From Photobacterium toruni (GTDB taxonomy: Bacteria > Pseudomonadota > Gammaproteobacteria > Enterobacterales > Vibrionaceae): a stretch of 64,000 bases of DNA. The first letter of the stretch is position 1. Each line of letters opens with the position of its first letter. This document shows, piece by piece, positions 1 through 8,984 of the stretch. Made by a program: the position numbers and the translations under genes. The stretch spans positions 744,001 to 808,000 of the forward strand of contig NZ_AP024854.1 of the NCBI RefSeq assembly GCF_024529955.1. The letters are read 5' to 3'. The notes beneath the pieces are model-generated. The model had not been told where the DNA came from. It did no database searches and saw only the letters and a program-made list of their open reading frames with translations.

Positions 1-2108
1 GCAACTGTGTAAACGATATCGTCTACTAGTGCGCCACGAGAAAGGTCGTTAACTGGCTTACGCATGCCTTGAAGCATTGGACCGATAGAGACTAGATCTG
101 CAGAACGCTGTACTGCTTTGTATGTTGTGTTACCAGTGTTTAGGTCTGGGAATACAAATACAGTTGCTTTACCTGCTACTGGAGAGTTAGGTGCTTTAGA
201 AGCCGCTACGTTTTCCATGATTGCAGCATCGTACTGTAGAGGACCGTCGATCACTAGATCAGGACGTTTCTCTTGAGCGATCTTAGTTGCTTCACGTACT
301 TTATCTACGTCTGCGCCTTTACCAGAAGTACCAGTAGAGTAAGAGATCATAGCTACGCGTGGGTCGATACCAAATGCTTTTGCAGAATCTGCAGATTGGA
401 TAGCGATTTCAGCAAGTTGCTCAGCTGTTGGATCTGGGTTGATCGCACAGTCACCGTAAACCAATACTTGGTCAGGTAGTAGCATGAAGAATACAGAAGA
501 TACGATAGATGCATCAGGTGCAGTCTTGATGATTTGGAATGGAGGAACGATAGTGTTTGCTGTAGTGTGAACTGCACCAGATACTAGACCGTCAACTTCG
601 CCATTCTCAAGCATCATTGTGCCTAGGAATACAGAATCTTGTAGCTTCTCACGAGCAACAACATCAGTCATGCCTTTCGCGCCACGTAACTCAACTAAAC
701 GAGCAACGTAGTTTTCACGTACTTCGTCAGAGTTGATGATAGTTACGCCAGCACCAAGAACAACGCCTTGTTGCTCAGCAACGCGACGGATCTCTTCAGG
801 GTTACCAAGAAGCACACATTCCGCGATACCGCGCTCAGCACAGATAGCCGCAGCTTTAACTGTACGTGGCTCATCACCTTCAGGAAGAACGATACGCTTA
901 GCCGCTTTACGAGCAAGTTCAGTTAACTGGTAACGGAATGCTGGTGGGCTTAGACGACGCTCACGGTTTGAACCTTCAGTTAGAGATTCAATCCAGTTAC
1001 CGTCGATGTGGCTTGCCATGTACTCGTTAACAAACTCAACACGTTCTTTATCGTCTGCAGGAACTTCAAGAGTGAAGCTCTGTAGATTTAGAGATGTCTG
1101 CCAAGTGTTACCTTGAGCTGTCATTACAGGAAGACCAGTAGCGAATGCGCGCTCACAAAGATCCATAACAGGTTTAGGTAGGTCGTAACCACCGGTTAAT
1201 AGTAGTGCACCGATTTCAACACCGTTCATTGCAGCAAGACATGCAGCAACAATAACATCTGGACGGTCAGCTGACGTTACTAGTAGTGAACCTGGACGGA
1301 AGTGCTCAACCATATTAGGGATAGAGCGAGCACAGAAAGTGATGCTCTTAATACGACGAGTTTCGATGTCACCTGCATTGATAATTTCAGCATTTAGGTG
1401 CTGAGCAATATCAGTTGCACGTGTAGCGATTAGCTCTGAGCTCCAAGGTGCACAACCTAGTACACGGATTGGGCTAGAGTTGAACACTTGCATGATTTCA
1501 ACGTTTGAAGGAACAGTACCTTCAACATCATCAAAGATCTCAGAAAGATCTGGACGAGTACGGCCTTCAGCATCAACAGGTGCGTTAAGTTTATTAACGA
1601 TAACACCAGAGATTTGCTTGTTCTTAATACCGCCGAAGTTAGAACATGCAACTTCGATACGCTCTTTAAGCTGTGATGGGTTATCTGTGCCAGGAGACAC
1701 AACAAACACGATTTCAGCATCAAGTGTTTTTGCAATTTCAAAGTTAATTTGGTTTGCAAAAGGGTGCTTACGAGTCGCAACAAGACCTTCGATCAATGTT
1801 ACGTCAGCATCTGCTGTTGCAGCTTTGAAACGAGCAACGATATCTTCTAGAAGTACGTCAGTTTGATCGTTACGAATAAGTTCTTCAGCGCTTGCCATTG
1901 AGAAAGACTCAGCGATTTGCATATCGCTGTTAGCACGAATGATCGTAGTCGTTAGATCTGGCTGATCGCCACCTTGACGTGGTTGTGCGATAGGCTTGAA
2001 GAAAGAAACACGAACACCTTTGCGTTCCATTGCACGAAGCACACCAAGGCTAACGCTTGTTAGACCAACACCAGCGCCAACTGGGATAAGCATAATAGTA
2101 CGAGACAC
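1..2108 (-). CDS. pta: Phosphate acetyltransferase, 3' end outside window
   Basis: Converts acetyl-CoA and phosphate to acetyl phosphate and CoA, working with AckA in acetate overflow. The minus-strand frame is open from 2108 to the window edge (about 702 codons). It reads from a GTG start ([17 protein letters not shown]) through the N-terminal P-loop-like/DRTGG region ([14 protein letters not shown]) to the catalytic C-terminal domain ([37 protein letters not shown]), ending in [12 protein letters not shown]. That is about ten residues short of the usual end, so only the tail is missing. An AAGGAA Shine-Dalgarno lies 7 bases before the GTG. It follows ackA after a terminator-like hairpin. 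The GTG start and the family call are firm. Confidence 0.95.
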   Translation of the reverse strand, partial: MSRTIMLIPVGAGVGLTSVSLGVLRAMERKGVRVSFFKPIAQPRQGGDQPDLTTTIIRANSDMQIAESFSMASAEELIRNDQTDVLLEDIVARFKAATADADVTLIEGLVATRKHPFANQINFEIAKTLDAEIVFVVSPGTDNPSQLKERIEVACSNFGGIKNKQISGVIVNKLNAPVDAEGRTRPDLSEIFDDVEGTVPSNVEIMQVFNSSPIRVLGCAPWSSELIATRATDIAQHLNAEIINAGDIETRRIKSITFCARSIPNMVEHFRPGSLLVTSADRPDVIVAACLAAMNGVEIGALLLTGGYDLPKPVMDLCERAFATGLPVMTAQGNTWQTSLNLQSFTLEVPADDKERVEFVNEYMASHIDGNWIESLTEGSNRERRLSPPAFRYQLTELARKAAKRIVLPEGDEPRTVKAAAICAERGIAECVLLGNPEEIRRVAEQQGVVLGAGVTIINSDEVRENYVARLVELRGAKGMTDVVAREKLQDSVFLGTMMLENGEVDGLVSGAVHTTANTIVPPFQIIKTAPDASIVSSVFFMLLPDQVLVYGDCAINPDPTAEQLAEIAIQSADSAKAFGIDPRVAMISYSTGTSGKGADVDKVREATKIAQEKRPDLVIDGPLQYDAAIMENVAASKAPNSPVAGKATVFVFPDLNTGNTTYKAVQRSADLVSIGPMLQGMRKPVNDLSRGALVDDIVYTV

Positions 2109-2216
2109 TATAGATTCCTTTTACTATTGAATCGATACAGCACTGTTCAATAACAATTCGACTTTAGTGACTAAAGTAGAATAATCATAGAGCAGCACCA
2201 CAGTAAAATATGACAT

Positions 2217-2250
2217 GAAAAAAACGGCTGGCTAAAAGGCCAGCCGTTTC
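2217..2250 (-). terminator. Terminator or attenuator between ackA and pta
   Basis: A perfect 11-bp stem (2222-2232 with 2239-2249, AACGGCTGGC core) with a 6-base loop is followed on the minus strand by a run of T. It sits 14 bases past the ackA stop and 109 bases before pta. It may end most ackA transcripts while letting some read into pta. Confidence 0.8.
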
Positions 2251-2263
2251 AATAATCGTAAGA

Positions 2264-3460
2264 TTAGATTTCAGCTAGAAGCGCTGTATCTTCTGCGATT
2301 ACTAATTCTTCGTTAGTTGAAACAACCATTGCAGGAATGCGGCTGTTTGCAGTAGTGATAACACCTTCGCCGCCGAAACGTGCTTTAAGGTTTGCTTCGT
2401 TATCTACTTCGATGCCGAAGATCGCTAGACGGTTAAGAACCATTTCACGGATTGGTGCAGAGTTTTCACCGATACCACCAGTGAATACGATTGCATCTAG
2501 ACGGCCTTCCATTGTCGCTGCGTAGCTTGCAACATACTTAGCTAGGCGGTGACAGAATACGTCCATTGCACGTGTAGCTTCTTCTTTAGTACCGTAGTTT
2601 TCTTCAACAAAACGACAGTCAGAAGTCACACCAGTAAGACCTAGTAGGCCAGACTCTTTAGTGAACATAGTGTTGATTTCAGCAACGCTCATACCTAGAC
2701 GATCGTGTAGGTGGAACATAACTGCTGGGTCAAGGTCACCACAACGCGTACCCATTACAAGACCTTCAAGAGGAGTAAGACCCATAGAGATATCTACAGA
2801 TTTACCGCCTTTGATTGCACATACAGATGCGCCGTTACCTAGGTGACAGTTGATGATGTTTAGTTCATCAAGAGGCTTGTCAAGAAGGATCGCTGTTTCA
2901 CGAGCGATGAAACGGTGAGATGTACCGTGTGCGCCGTAACGACGGATACCGTTTTCTTTGTATAGACGGTAAGGAATTGCGTATAAGAATGCTTCTTCAG
3001 GCATAGTCTGGTGGAAAGCAGTATCAAATACAGCAACGTTCTTAAGGCCAGCAAAGTTGTGTTTAGCAGCTTCGATACCGATAACGTGTGCAGGGTTGTG
3101 TAGAGGTGCGAAATCAGACGCATCTACGATACCTTGAAGAACAACATCGTCGATAAGCGCTGATGCAGAGAACTGCTCGCCGCCGTGTACGATACGGTGA
3201 CCGATTGCACCTAGTGCTTCTTTAAGCTCAGGCTTAGAAGCAAGAATAGTGTCAACCATGAATGCTAGAGCTTCTTCATGAGCAGCGCCGTCGCCTAGTT
3301 GAGCTTCGTGCTTACCATCAAGTTTCCACTTGATACGAGCGTCAGAAAGACCTAGACATTCTGCTAGACCTGAAAGATGTTCTTCACCTGATACTGGATC
3401 AATGATTGCGAACTTAAGAGATGAACTACCGCAGTTTAGAACTAAAACCAGCTTAGACAT
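2264..3460 (-). CDS. ackA: Acetate kinase
   Basis: Cytoplasmic kinase that makes ATP and acetate from acetyl phosphate and ADP. The 398-residue length is typical. Family signatures are intact: the N-terminal [10 protein letters not shown] (8-17), the substrate arginine in GHRIVHGG (R89), the catalytic aspartate in [10 protein letters not shown] (D146, with H150), the [10 protein letters not shown] loop (175-184, H178), the phosphate loop CHLGNGASV (205-213), the second arginine in TRCGDLDPA (R239), and FTGGIGEN near the C-terminus. It is the first gene of an ackA-pta pair. The leader on the minus strand contains a possible attenuator hairpin (3519-3560). Confidence 0.97.
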   Translation of the reverse strand: MSKLVLVLNCGSSSLKFAIIDPVSGEEHLSGLAECLGLSDARIKWKLDGKHEAQLGDGAAHEEALAFMVDTILASKPELKEALGAIGHRIVHGGEQFSASALIDDVVLQGIVDASDFAPLHNPAHVIGIEAAKHNFAGLKNVAVFDTAFHQTMPEEAFLYAIPYRLYKENGIRRYGAHGTSHRFIARETAILLDKPLDELNIINCHLGNGASVCAIKGGKSVDISMGLTPLEGLVMGTRCGDLDPAVMFHLHDRLGMSVAEINTMFTKESGLLGLTGVTSDCRFVEENYGTKEEATRAMDVFCHRLAKYVASYAATMEGRLDAIVFTGGIGENSAPIREMVLNRLAIFGIEVDNEANLKARFGGEGVITTANSRIPAMVVSTNEELVIAEDTALLAEI

Positions 3461-3796
3461 GAGAGTGACTACCTATAATCTGTCTGAAAGTTGATATTCA
3501 TTTTTGAATAAAAAAGTACCCCTAGAGTAGACGAAGATTTATTGTTCGCCTTACTAGAGGTGAAAATCACGCTCTTTCCTGAGAAATAGAATTGAGTTAC
3601 CTCTAATTCTGGGTCATCCTTGACAGAGCCTAGCTTGCAGTTAAGGACATTAACAGCAACAATTACATCTAGGCTCGCCTAGAATAACCGATTGTTACGC
3701 AATATAACAAAAAGATTTTTAGAAAATTTTAATTTGAATCAAGTTTGTTGTGTATTTTTTTTAAATGTTACAATTTTTTTTGATGAGTGGTGCATT
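3461..3796. promoter_or_regulatory. ackA / yfbV divergent intergenic region
   Basis: This 336-bp gap must hold the promoters of ackA (minus) and yfbV (plus). On the minus strand CCTCTAG (3560-3554) can pair with CTAGGGG (3525-3519), followed two bases later by six T, so an attenuator in the ackA leader is possible. GAGCCTAG at 3626-3633 and CTAGGCTC at 3669-3676 form an exact inverted repeat. I could not assign promoter boxes with confidence. Confidence 0.4.
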
Positions 3797-4246
3797 ATGG
3801 CTCAACATACAATGTGGAAACACTTTCAGAATGGTCAGCATTACATGACAACATGGCCGATGCGCAAAGAGCTTGCGGCGGTTTTTCCTGAACATCGGTA
3901 TATTAAAGCGACCCAATTTGCGACAAAAGTGATGCCTGCGGTTGCTGCAATCAGTATTTTGACTCAAATGGCATTTCATAATTATGACGCAATGCCACAA
4001 GCGATTGCGATTGCGCTATTAGCGATTTCAATGCCATTACAAGGCTTATGGTGGTTGGGAAAACGTAGCCAAACAACGTTGCCGCCATCACTGGCGAAGT
4101 GGTATAGCGAAATTTATCAGAAGATAGTTAGTGAAGGGCATGCAATGCAGCCTAAAAAATCGCAGCCGCGCTATCAAGAATTAGCTGATGTACTTAATCG
4201 AGCATTTAAGCAATTAGATCGACATGCATTAGATCGCTGGTTCTAA
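3797..4246 (+). CDS. yfbV: YfbV family inner membrane protein (UPF0208)
   Basis: Small membrane protein, 149 residues, close to the 151 of the E. coli protein; in enterobacteria YfbV has been linked to separating the Ter macrodomain, but its biochemical role is not settled. The sequence has [20 protein letters not shown] near the start, then two membrane segments (about 40-60 and 65-85) ending in the hallmark [11 protein letters not shown], and a cytoplasmic tail ([16 protein letters not shown]). I place the start at MAQHTMWKH; the frame is open for 35 codons upstream, but that stretch is A+T-rich and unlike the family. It sits divergent to ackA, as in other gammaproteobacteria. Confidence 0.9.
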   Translation: MAQHTMWKHFQNGQHYMTTWPMRKELAAVFPEHRYIKATQFATKVMPAVAAISILTQMAFHNYDAMPQAIAIALLAISMPLQGLWWLGKRSQTTLPPSLAKWYSEIYQKIVSEGHAMQPKKSQPRYQELADVLNRAFKQLDRHALDRWF

Positions 4247-4266
4247 GTAATTGTATTTTGTTGTAA

Positions 4267-4298
4267 TAAAAAAGAGTCGCACTAGCGACTCTTTTTTT
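4267..4298. terminator. Bidirectional terminator between yfbV and the DUF6172-like gene
   Basis: A 10-bp stem (4271-4280 AAAGAGTCGC with 4285-4294) with a 4-base loop is flanked by A and T runs on both sides, so it can stop yfbV (plus) and the convergent small gene (minus). Confidence 0.85.
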
Positions 4299-4338
4299 GT
4301 TTGGATCTATAGCGCATTACATGATGGCTAATGAGCAA

Positions 4339-4647
4339 TTATTCTTCGTCGAAATCAAAATCTGGACGTGGTGCACGTGTTGCAGGTTTTGCCAGAATCT
4401 CTAGGTATAATGATGGTAATTCTAGCTTTTCAGCTTCATCAATGTACTTGTTGATTTCTTTTACGTGAATAACTTTTGCTTCTTGCTCGGTATGACCAAA
4501 CTTGCAATCAAAATCCCAAAAATCAGTACCAGCAGGTAATGTTTTATTACGCTCACGACGAATGTATTTCTTCACATCGTGTTTAATTGCTTCTACAACA
4601 CGCGCAGCCGCTTTCTTGGGATGAGTTAAAGCAAATGTTTTTTTCAT
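4339..4647 (-). CDS. Conserved small protein, DUF6172-like
   Basis: A 102-residue soluble protein, lysine-rich at the start (MKKTFALTHPKKAAARVVEA) and acidic at the end (DFDFDEE). The middle WDFDCKFG followed by an acidic/alanine segment and KVIHVKEINKYIDEA resembles a small conserved family I recall as DUF6172; that family name is from memory. There is no signal peptide or membrane segment. An AGGAAAACA stretch before the ATG can serve as ribosome binding site. The function is unknown and the neighbours do not suggest one. Confidence 0.7.
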   Translation of the reverse strand: MKKTFALTHPKKAAARVVEAIKHDVKKYIRRERNKTLPAGTDFWDFDCKFGHTEQEAKVIHVKEINKYIDEAEKLELPSLYLEILAKPATRAPRPDFDFDEE

Positions 4648-4925
4648 TGTTTTCCTAATTAATTTGGCTCAAAGAAAAGAGCTCTGGTTTTATTTTACTG
4701 TAAATTGGCGTGGGTAGCGATGGGGTAAGGCTGAAATTCATGCGATAAAAAAATATTCACTAAACAAGATGTTTTTTGCAACTAATTTTAACTATTACAG
4801 TCTCACCTATATATAAGTAATAAAATGGTACTACCAACTCGCTGGAATGTTATTCCATAAACGAATGGTGAAGCTTATATAAACAATTTTAGATGATTAT
4901 TCAGGCAATAAACAGGTTGTTGAGG

Positions 4926-5166
4926 TATAATCATCAGGCAACCTAGAGATATAGCTGTTATCTCTCTTTGAACCCCAACTGCTTGGCCGCCGATGGGGTT
5001 CTTCTCTTTCTGGCATTCGTGATTTTTTGTGCGCCCATCTTCGTAACACTTCAAATGAGTCTTTTATCGTCTTGTGATTTTATTCTAACGTGTTGTATTA
5101 GTGAATAATATCTGAATTTTTATTGATCAAATAATGAGACTATTTATCAATAATCTCATTTTTTAT
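4926..5166 (+). ncRNA. Candidate structured small RNA
   Basis: The 520-bp gap 4648-5168 has no gene. On the plus strand a perfect TATAAT (4926-4931) is followed, a few bases past the expected start, by two hairpins in a row: AGAGATA/TATCTCT (4945-4965) and GAACCCCA/TGGGGTTC (4970-5001), the second followed by a T-rich stretch. A further hairpin AATGAGA/TCTCATT (5133-5160) followed by five or six T would end a plus transcript near 5165. No -35 box is obvious and I recognise no known RNA family, so this is a candidate only. Confidence 0.35.
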
Positions 5167-5168
5167 CA

Positions 5169-5999
5169 CTAGCTGCGACGATAAACGCGAATCGCGAAAT
5201 CAGCCTCACAACCAAAATTTTGGGCTTGTGCGAGTTGTTGCCATACTTGCTCTGATGTTTTCCATGCAAACGGGGTCATTTGCATTAATGCAGTTGCTTC
5301 TTCACCATTTAACGTCATGTCATAGTGCAGCTGCTCATCTGCGACTAACTCAAACCCTTCGATATTTTCTACAGGCACATCATGTAAGTTAACACCGTTA
5401 TAAATCAATTCTTTTAGTTGGTATAGGTGGCGAGGTGCCGGCGTTACTGCAACCAAAATTCCACCTGATTTTATCGCTCGGTTTAATTCTTCACCTTTGC
5501 ATGGCGCATAAATACGAACTACACCATCAAGAAAGTGGTCAGCAAATGGTAAGCGATGACTCGATGCGACACAGAAATCACAATCATGGTAGCGTTTAGC
5601 CGCATATTTAACTGCAACTTTTGAAATATCTAAGCCATGAATCGTGATGTCTGGAAATTGTTGACGTAGTTGAACAAATTCAGAAGTGTAATAACCTTCA
5701 CCACAACCAATATCAAGTAGTTCAGTAGCGTCTGTAGGCAAGTAATGACGTAACTGTGCCATAACTGCATTACGCAATGGCTGATAATGATCCGTATTGA
5801 GAAATAAGCGTCGAGCTTGCATCATTTTTTTATTATCACCTGGGTTCTTCGAACTTTTATGATGCACAGGCATTAAGTTTACATAGCCTTCTTTTGCCTG
5901 ATCAAACTGATGATTATTACTACAGCGGTATGATGTTGATGATGCATTGTTAGCATTCATAATAAGTGGCAGGTGGCATAAAGGGCATTGATAAGACAT
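5169..5999 (-). CDS. rlmA: 23S rRNA (guanine-N1)-methyltransferase RlmA
   Basis: SAM-dependent methyltransferase that modifies G745 of 23S rRNA in E. coli. An N-terminal zinc-binding region is visible (CPLCHLPL, then CSNNHQFD), followed by the family's YVNLMPVHHKSS and the SAM motif LLDIGCGEGYYT; the later APCKGEELNRAIKSGG and VTPAPRHLYQLKELIY are typical of RlmA. I start at ATG 5999 (MSYQCPLC, 276 residues); a TTG four codons earlier is also in frame but adds nothing family-like. It is followed by a gene-free stretch and is probably its own unit. Confidence 0.92.
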   Translation of the reverse strand: MSYQCPLCHLPLIMNANNASSTSYRCSNNHQFDQAKEGYVNLMPVHHKSSKNPGDNKKMMQARRLFLNTDHYQPLRNAVMAQLRHYLPTDATELLDIGCGEGYYTSEFVQLRQQFPDITIHGLDISKVAVKYAAKRYHDCDFCVASSHRLPFADHFLDGVVRIYAPCKGEELNRAIKSGGILVAVTPAPRHLYQLKELIYNGVNLHDVPVENIEGFELVADEQLHYDMTLNGEEATALMQMTPFAWKTSEQVWQQLAQAQNFGCEADFAIRVYRRS

Positions 6000-6407
6000 G
6001 TAATAGACCAAAGCTGAAAAACAGCTGCATAGTGTAATCGGAATTAATAGCTTGAACTACTCCTACGTAATTTATATTTATTTTATTACGAATAATAACC
6101 ATTTATATAAATACATTTTTTCCCTTCTATACATTTAAATCATCGGCTTGAAAAGTAAATCCGTCACAAAAAACGTTGTTCAAAAATCGATCACCCTCAC
6201 AGTTATTGATTAATATTTTTTATCGTCATGTGAAAAATTACTATTCAGTGGTCATTCAGGAACATGCCTTATTGTAAGGGCAAAAGTGAATAAATAATCA
6301 CAAAGCGACACTGATTAGCAATATGGATTTTTTACAGCAATGTAGTCGTAACATTCTCATTAATCATTTTGATGCGAATATACGAAATAATAATAGGACG
6401 TTATAAA
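6000..6407. promoter_or_regulatory. Porin upstream region
   Basis: 408 bp without a gene, A+T-rich, containing the divergent promoters of rlmA and the porin. CGTAAT (6066-6071) and ATTACG (6085-6090) form an inverted repeat. I see no certain activator site. Confidence 0.3.
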
Positions 6408-7484
6408 ATGAAAAAAACAAAATTAGCAGTAGTATTACCCGCATTATTGGTTGCGAGTGTCACGCAAGCTGCCACTGTTTATCAAGCAGATGATGGCTCT
6501 TATGTTGATGTTTATGGGCGTTTAGGATTTAACTTAACTGATCGAGATAATGACCCTGATCAATCTGGCGTAGATGGTAATTTTGATGGGCGTTTTGGGT
6601 TAGGCGGATCTCAGACTATTAACGATACTGTTTCTGTTATCGGTTGGGCTGAATATCAAGTTAATGCTGCTGAATACGCGAATAACCTTAATCCGGATAG
6701 TAAAGATCTGACCGCGCGTTATGTTTGGGCCGGAATTGATGCATCACAATACGGTAAGATAACGGGTGGACGAGTTGCTTCTGGCCTTATTATGCTGACG
6801 GATATCGCGGATGTATTCTCAGCTTCTGATGTTACCATTGCTCGACAAGTTTCAGCTATAGACTCAACCGCAACACAAGTTTTCCGTCAAGATGGCACTC
6901 TTCAATATCAAAACACGTTTGGTAATCTTGATGTTTCTACTGCTTATATTTTTGGTAACAGTACCTCTAATTTAAAAACGGGCTATAACGCAGCTGCACG
7001 TTATACCTTTGATTTTGGTAATGCGGGTAAATTAGCACCAGTAGTTGCTTATCAATATGACAAATCAGATAGTCATAATACTAATCATGCTAAAGATTAT
7101 AATTTTTGGGGAGCAGGTACTCGTTATTACATCAATAATCTCACGTTAGGTGCTATGTATTCTGAAGGGAAATTAGCCTTTAATAATGGTCGTGGTGATA
7201 GTACCGATAAAGTCTATGAATTAACGGCAGTGTATGACTTAACCGCAGATTGGGTATTACGTGCTGGATACCGCTCACTTGAAAATAAAGGCGGTGATGA
7301 AACAAAATATAAAGATACCACTGTTGAAGCGCAATATAAGCTAACCGATCGTTCATCTATATTCAGTAGTTATGTGTTCCGTGATGGTAAAAAAGGTAAT
7401 GGCTCGATTGCCGGCACTGATTGGAATGGTTGGAATAACCCTGAAGAAGATTACTTTAACGTTGGATTACGTTACGAGTTTTAA
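6408..7484 (+). CDS. Outer membrane general porin, OmpU/OmpL-like
   Basis: A trimeric beta-barrel porin for passive diffusion of small solutes through the outer membrane. It has 358 residues: a signal peptide MKKTKLAVVLPALLVASVTQA cut before ATVYQ, then DGSYVDVYGRLGFNL, which is the usual first strand of Gram-negative porins (pfam Porin_4 type), repeated amphipathic strands with the ARYVWAGIDASQYGKITGG and FRQDGTLQYQN landmarks, and a C-terminal NVGLRYEF ending in phenylalanine, the Bam signal. The ATG at 6408 is preceded by AGGACG at good spacing; an upstream ATG (6369) would break the signal peptide. It stands alone with its own terminator. Confidence 0.93.
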   Translation: MKKTKLAVVLPALLVASVTQAATVYQADDGSYVDVYGRLGFNLTDRDNDPDQSGVDGNFDGRFGLGGSQTINDTVSVIGWAEYQVNAAEYANNLNPDSKDLTARYVWAGIDASQYGKITGGRVASGLIMLTDIADVFSASDVTIARQVSAIDSTATQVFRQDGTLQYQNTFGNLDVSTAYIFGNSTSNLKTGYNAAARYTFDFGNAGKLAPVVAYQYDKSDSHNTNHAKDYNFWGAGTRYYINNLTLGAMYSEGKLAFNNGRGDSTDKVYELTAVYDLTADWVLRAGYRSLENKGGDETKYKDTTVEAQYKLTDRSSIFSSYVFRDGKKGNGSIAGTDWNGWNNPEEDYFNVGLRYEF

Positions 7485-7513
7485 GAGTATTGTGTAAATA
7501 AATAAGCATTAAT

Positions 7514-7547
7514 AAAGCCAGCATAAAGATGCTGGCTTAGTTATTTT
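7514..7547 (+). terminator. Terminator of the porin gene
   Basis: AAGCCAGCA (7515-7523) pairs with TGCTGGCTT (7530-7538) around a 6-base loop, followed by a T-rich stretch (TTATTTT). Confidence 0.8.
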
Positions 7548-7657
7548 AAGGTCTTTAATGTTAACCATTCAACAAATAGATTAACTCTTGCTACAACTTT
7601 ATCAATAAGCGAATAAAGAACAATGTAAAAAGTGTATGTGGTCGGCATTAGAATGAT

Positions 7658-7692
7658 AAAAAAATCCCCAGAGCGGCTTAAATTCTGGGGAA
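7658..7692 (-). terminator. Terminator of the sensor/regulator operon
   Basis: TCCCCAGA (7665-7672) pairs with TCTGGGGA (7684-7691); seven A immediately to the left give the T run on the minus strand. It lies 12 bases past the response regulator stop. Confidence 0.85.
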
Positions 7693-7703
7693 TCGGTGGT
7701 TAT

Positions 7704-8984
7704 TTATAGCGGTTGGTTTGAGCGTACTTTATATTCCGCTTTATCGAGACCGTGTTTTTTCATTCTCAAATACAATTTTTTACGGGGTATTTGTAAGTAT
7801 GATGACACTTCATTGATACGGCCTGAAAAAAGGTATAGCGCATCTTCAATCACTTGTTTTTCATAGCCATCAACCAGATCATCAAGTGGGCTACTCATTT
7901 GATCTAGTGGTTTTGAACGTTCTTGTCCTGCAAGTTTGACGATCCCTATCGCGTATAATTCAGCTACATTTTTAAGCTCTAATACGTTTCCTGGCCATTC
8001 ATAACGATTTAATATCGCAAGGTAAGCTTTATCAATCGCAGGAATCGCTTTATTCAACTTTTTACAACTTTGCTTAATATAGTGTTTAAATATCAATGTG
8101 ATATCACTACCACGTTGACGCAAGGTTGGTAAATTAAATCGTACTTGGCTCAAAAAGTAGAATAATTCCGGTAAAAATTGTTCAGTTTCAACTGATTCTG
8201 TTGGATCACCATCAAATAAAGCGATGACGCGAACTTCTTTTTTCCCTTGGCGTTCTTGTTCAAGTAAAAAACGACACAGCCATTGTTGAGTTTCAATTGG
8301 CATATGGTGTGGGTTACATAAACATAAACAACCACTGCGCGCCGAAATCATACTGCGTTGTAAATCAGGCGTACGAGTAATATTTGCAGCATTGACTTCA
8401 ACAAAAGGGCCATTACTTAATTGACTATTTTGATGAAGTAATTTTGCCACTGTATGGCGACCAGTGCCGCTTTCACCTTCAATCAACACATCTTTAGTTG
8501 TTAACGCGATAGTTTTTAATTGTTCGCGAATTTTAATGATGAGAGGACTCTCTCCCAATAATACTTCCGCTGTTGTTGTATGTAAGGTATTACGTTGTTC
8601 AATGATTTGGCGACGCTGAGGTAAATATTTTTCAAGCAGCGTAATTAATTCTTTAGGCTGTAATGGTTTTTGTAAAAAGTCGGCAGCTCCTTTTTTAAGC
8701 GCACCCACAGCCATTGGAATATCACCATGACCCGTAATAATAATAACGGGTAGCTCATGATCATACTGCTGAATTTTGGCTAATAATTCCATACCATCTA
8801 AGCCGGGCATATACATATCAGACACAATAACACCTGGCCAATTACGCTTTAGCATTCCTAAAACTAAGGTCGAGTCAGTTACTGTTTGTGCTTTAAATCC
8901 AGCTATTTCAAGTAGTTCTTGATAGGCTTCGACAACATCATGATCGTCATCCACAATCAGTACTTCAATATCATCACTTATCAT
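7704..8984 (-). CDS. DctD/NtrC-type response regulator with degraded sigma-54 AAA+ domain
   Basis: A 426-residue regulator with three parts. The receiver (1-120) is intact: D12/D13, phosphoacceptor D56 in VSDMYMPG, T84 and K106. The middle (about 140-345) aligns with the sigma-54 AAA+ domain but has lost key parts: Walker A is GESGTGRH with R176 for the lysine, the GAFTGA loop is absent, Walker B is replaced by SGCLCLCNPHH, and the sensor II arginine of WPGNVR is leucine (L335). The C-terminus (about 370-420) is a Fis-type helix-turn-helix (FSGRINEVSSYLQIPRKKLYLRMKKHGL). It overlaps the sensor kinase gene by 11 bp. It probably binds DNA but cannot hydrolyse ATP or contact sigma-54 in the usual way. 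DctD naming is by architecture only. Confidence 0.85.
   Translation of the reverse strand: MISDDIEVLIVDDDHDVVEAYQELLEIAGFKAQTVTDSTLVLGMLKRNWPGVIVSDMYMPGLDGMELLAKIQQYDHELPVIIITGHGDIPMAVGALKKGAADFLQKPLQPKELITLLEKYLPQRRQIIEQRNTLHTTTAEVLLGESPLIIKIREQLKTIALTTKDVLIEGESGTGRHTVAKLLHQNSQLSNGPFVEVNAANITRTPDLQRSMISARSGCLCLCNPHHMPIETQQWLCRFLLEQERQGKKEVRVIALFDGDPTESVETEQFLPELFYFLSQVRFNLPTLRQRGSDITLIFKHYIKQSCKKLNKAIPAIDKAYLAILNRYEWPGNVLELKNVAELYAIGIVKLAGQERSKPLDQMSSPLDDLVDGYEKQVIEDALYLFSGRINEVSSYLQIPRKKLYLRMKKHGLDKAEYKVRSNQPL

Noticed and set aside
1480-1866. 128-codon open frame on the plus strand inside pta
   Set aside because: It is antisense to the conserved Pta frame; Pta signatures run through the whole stretch.
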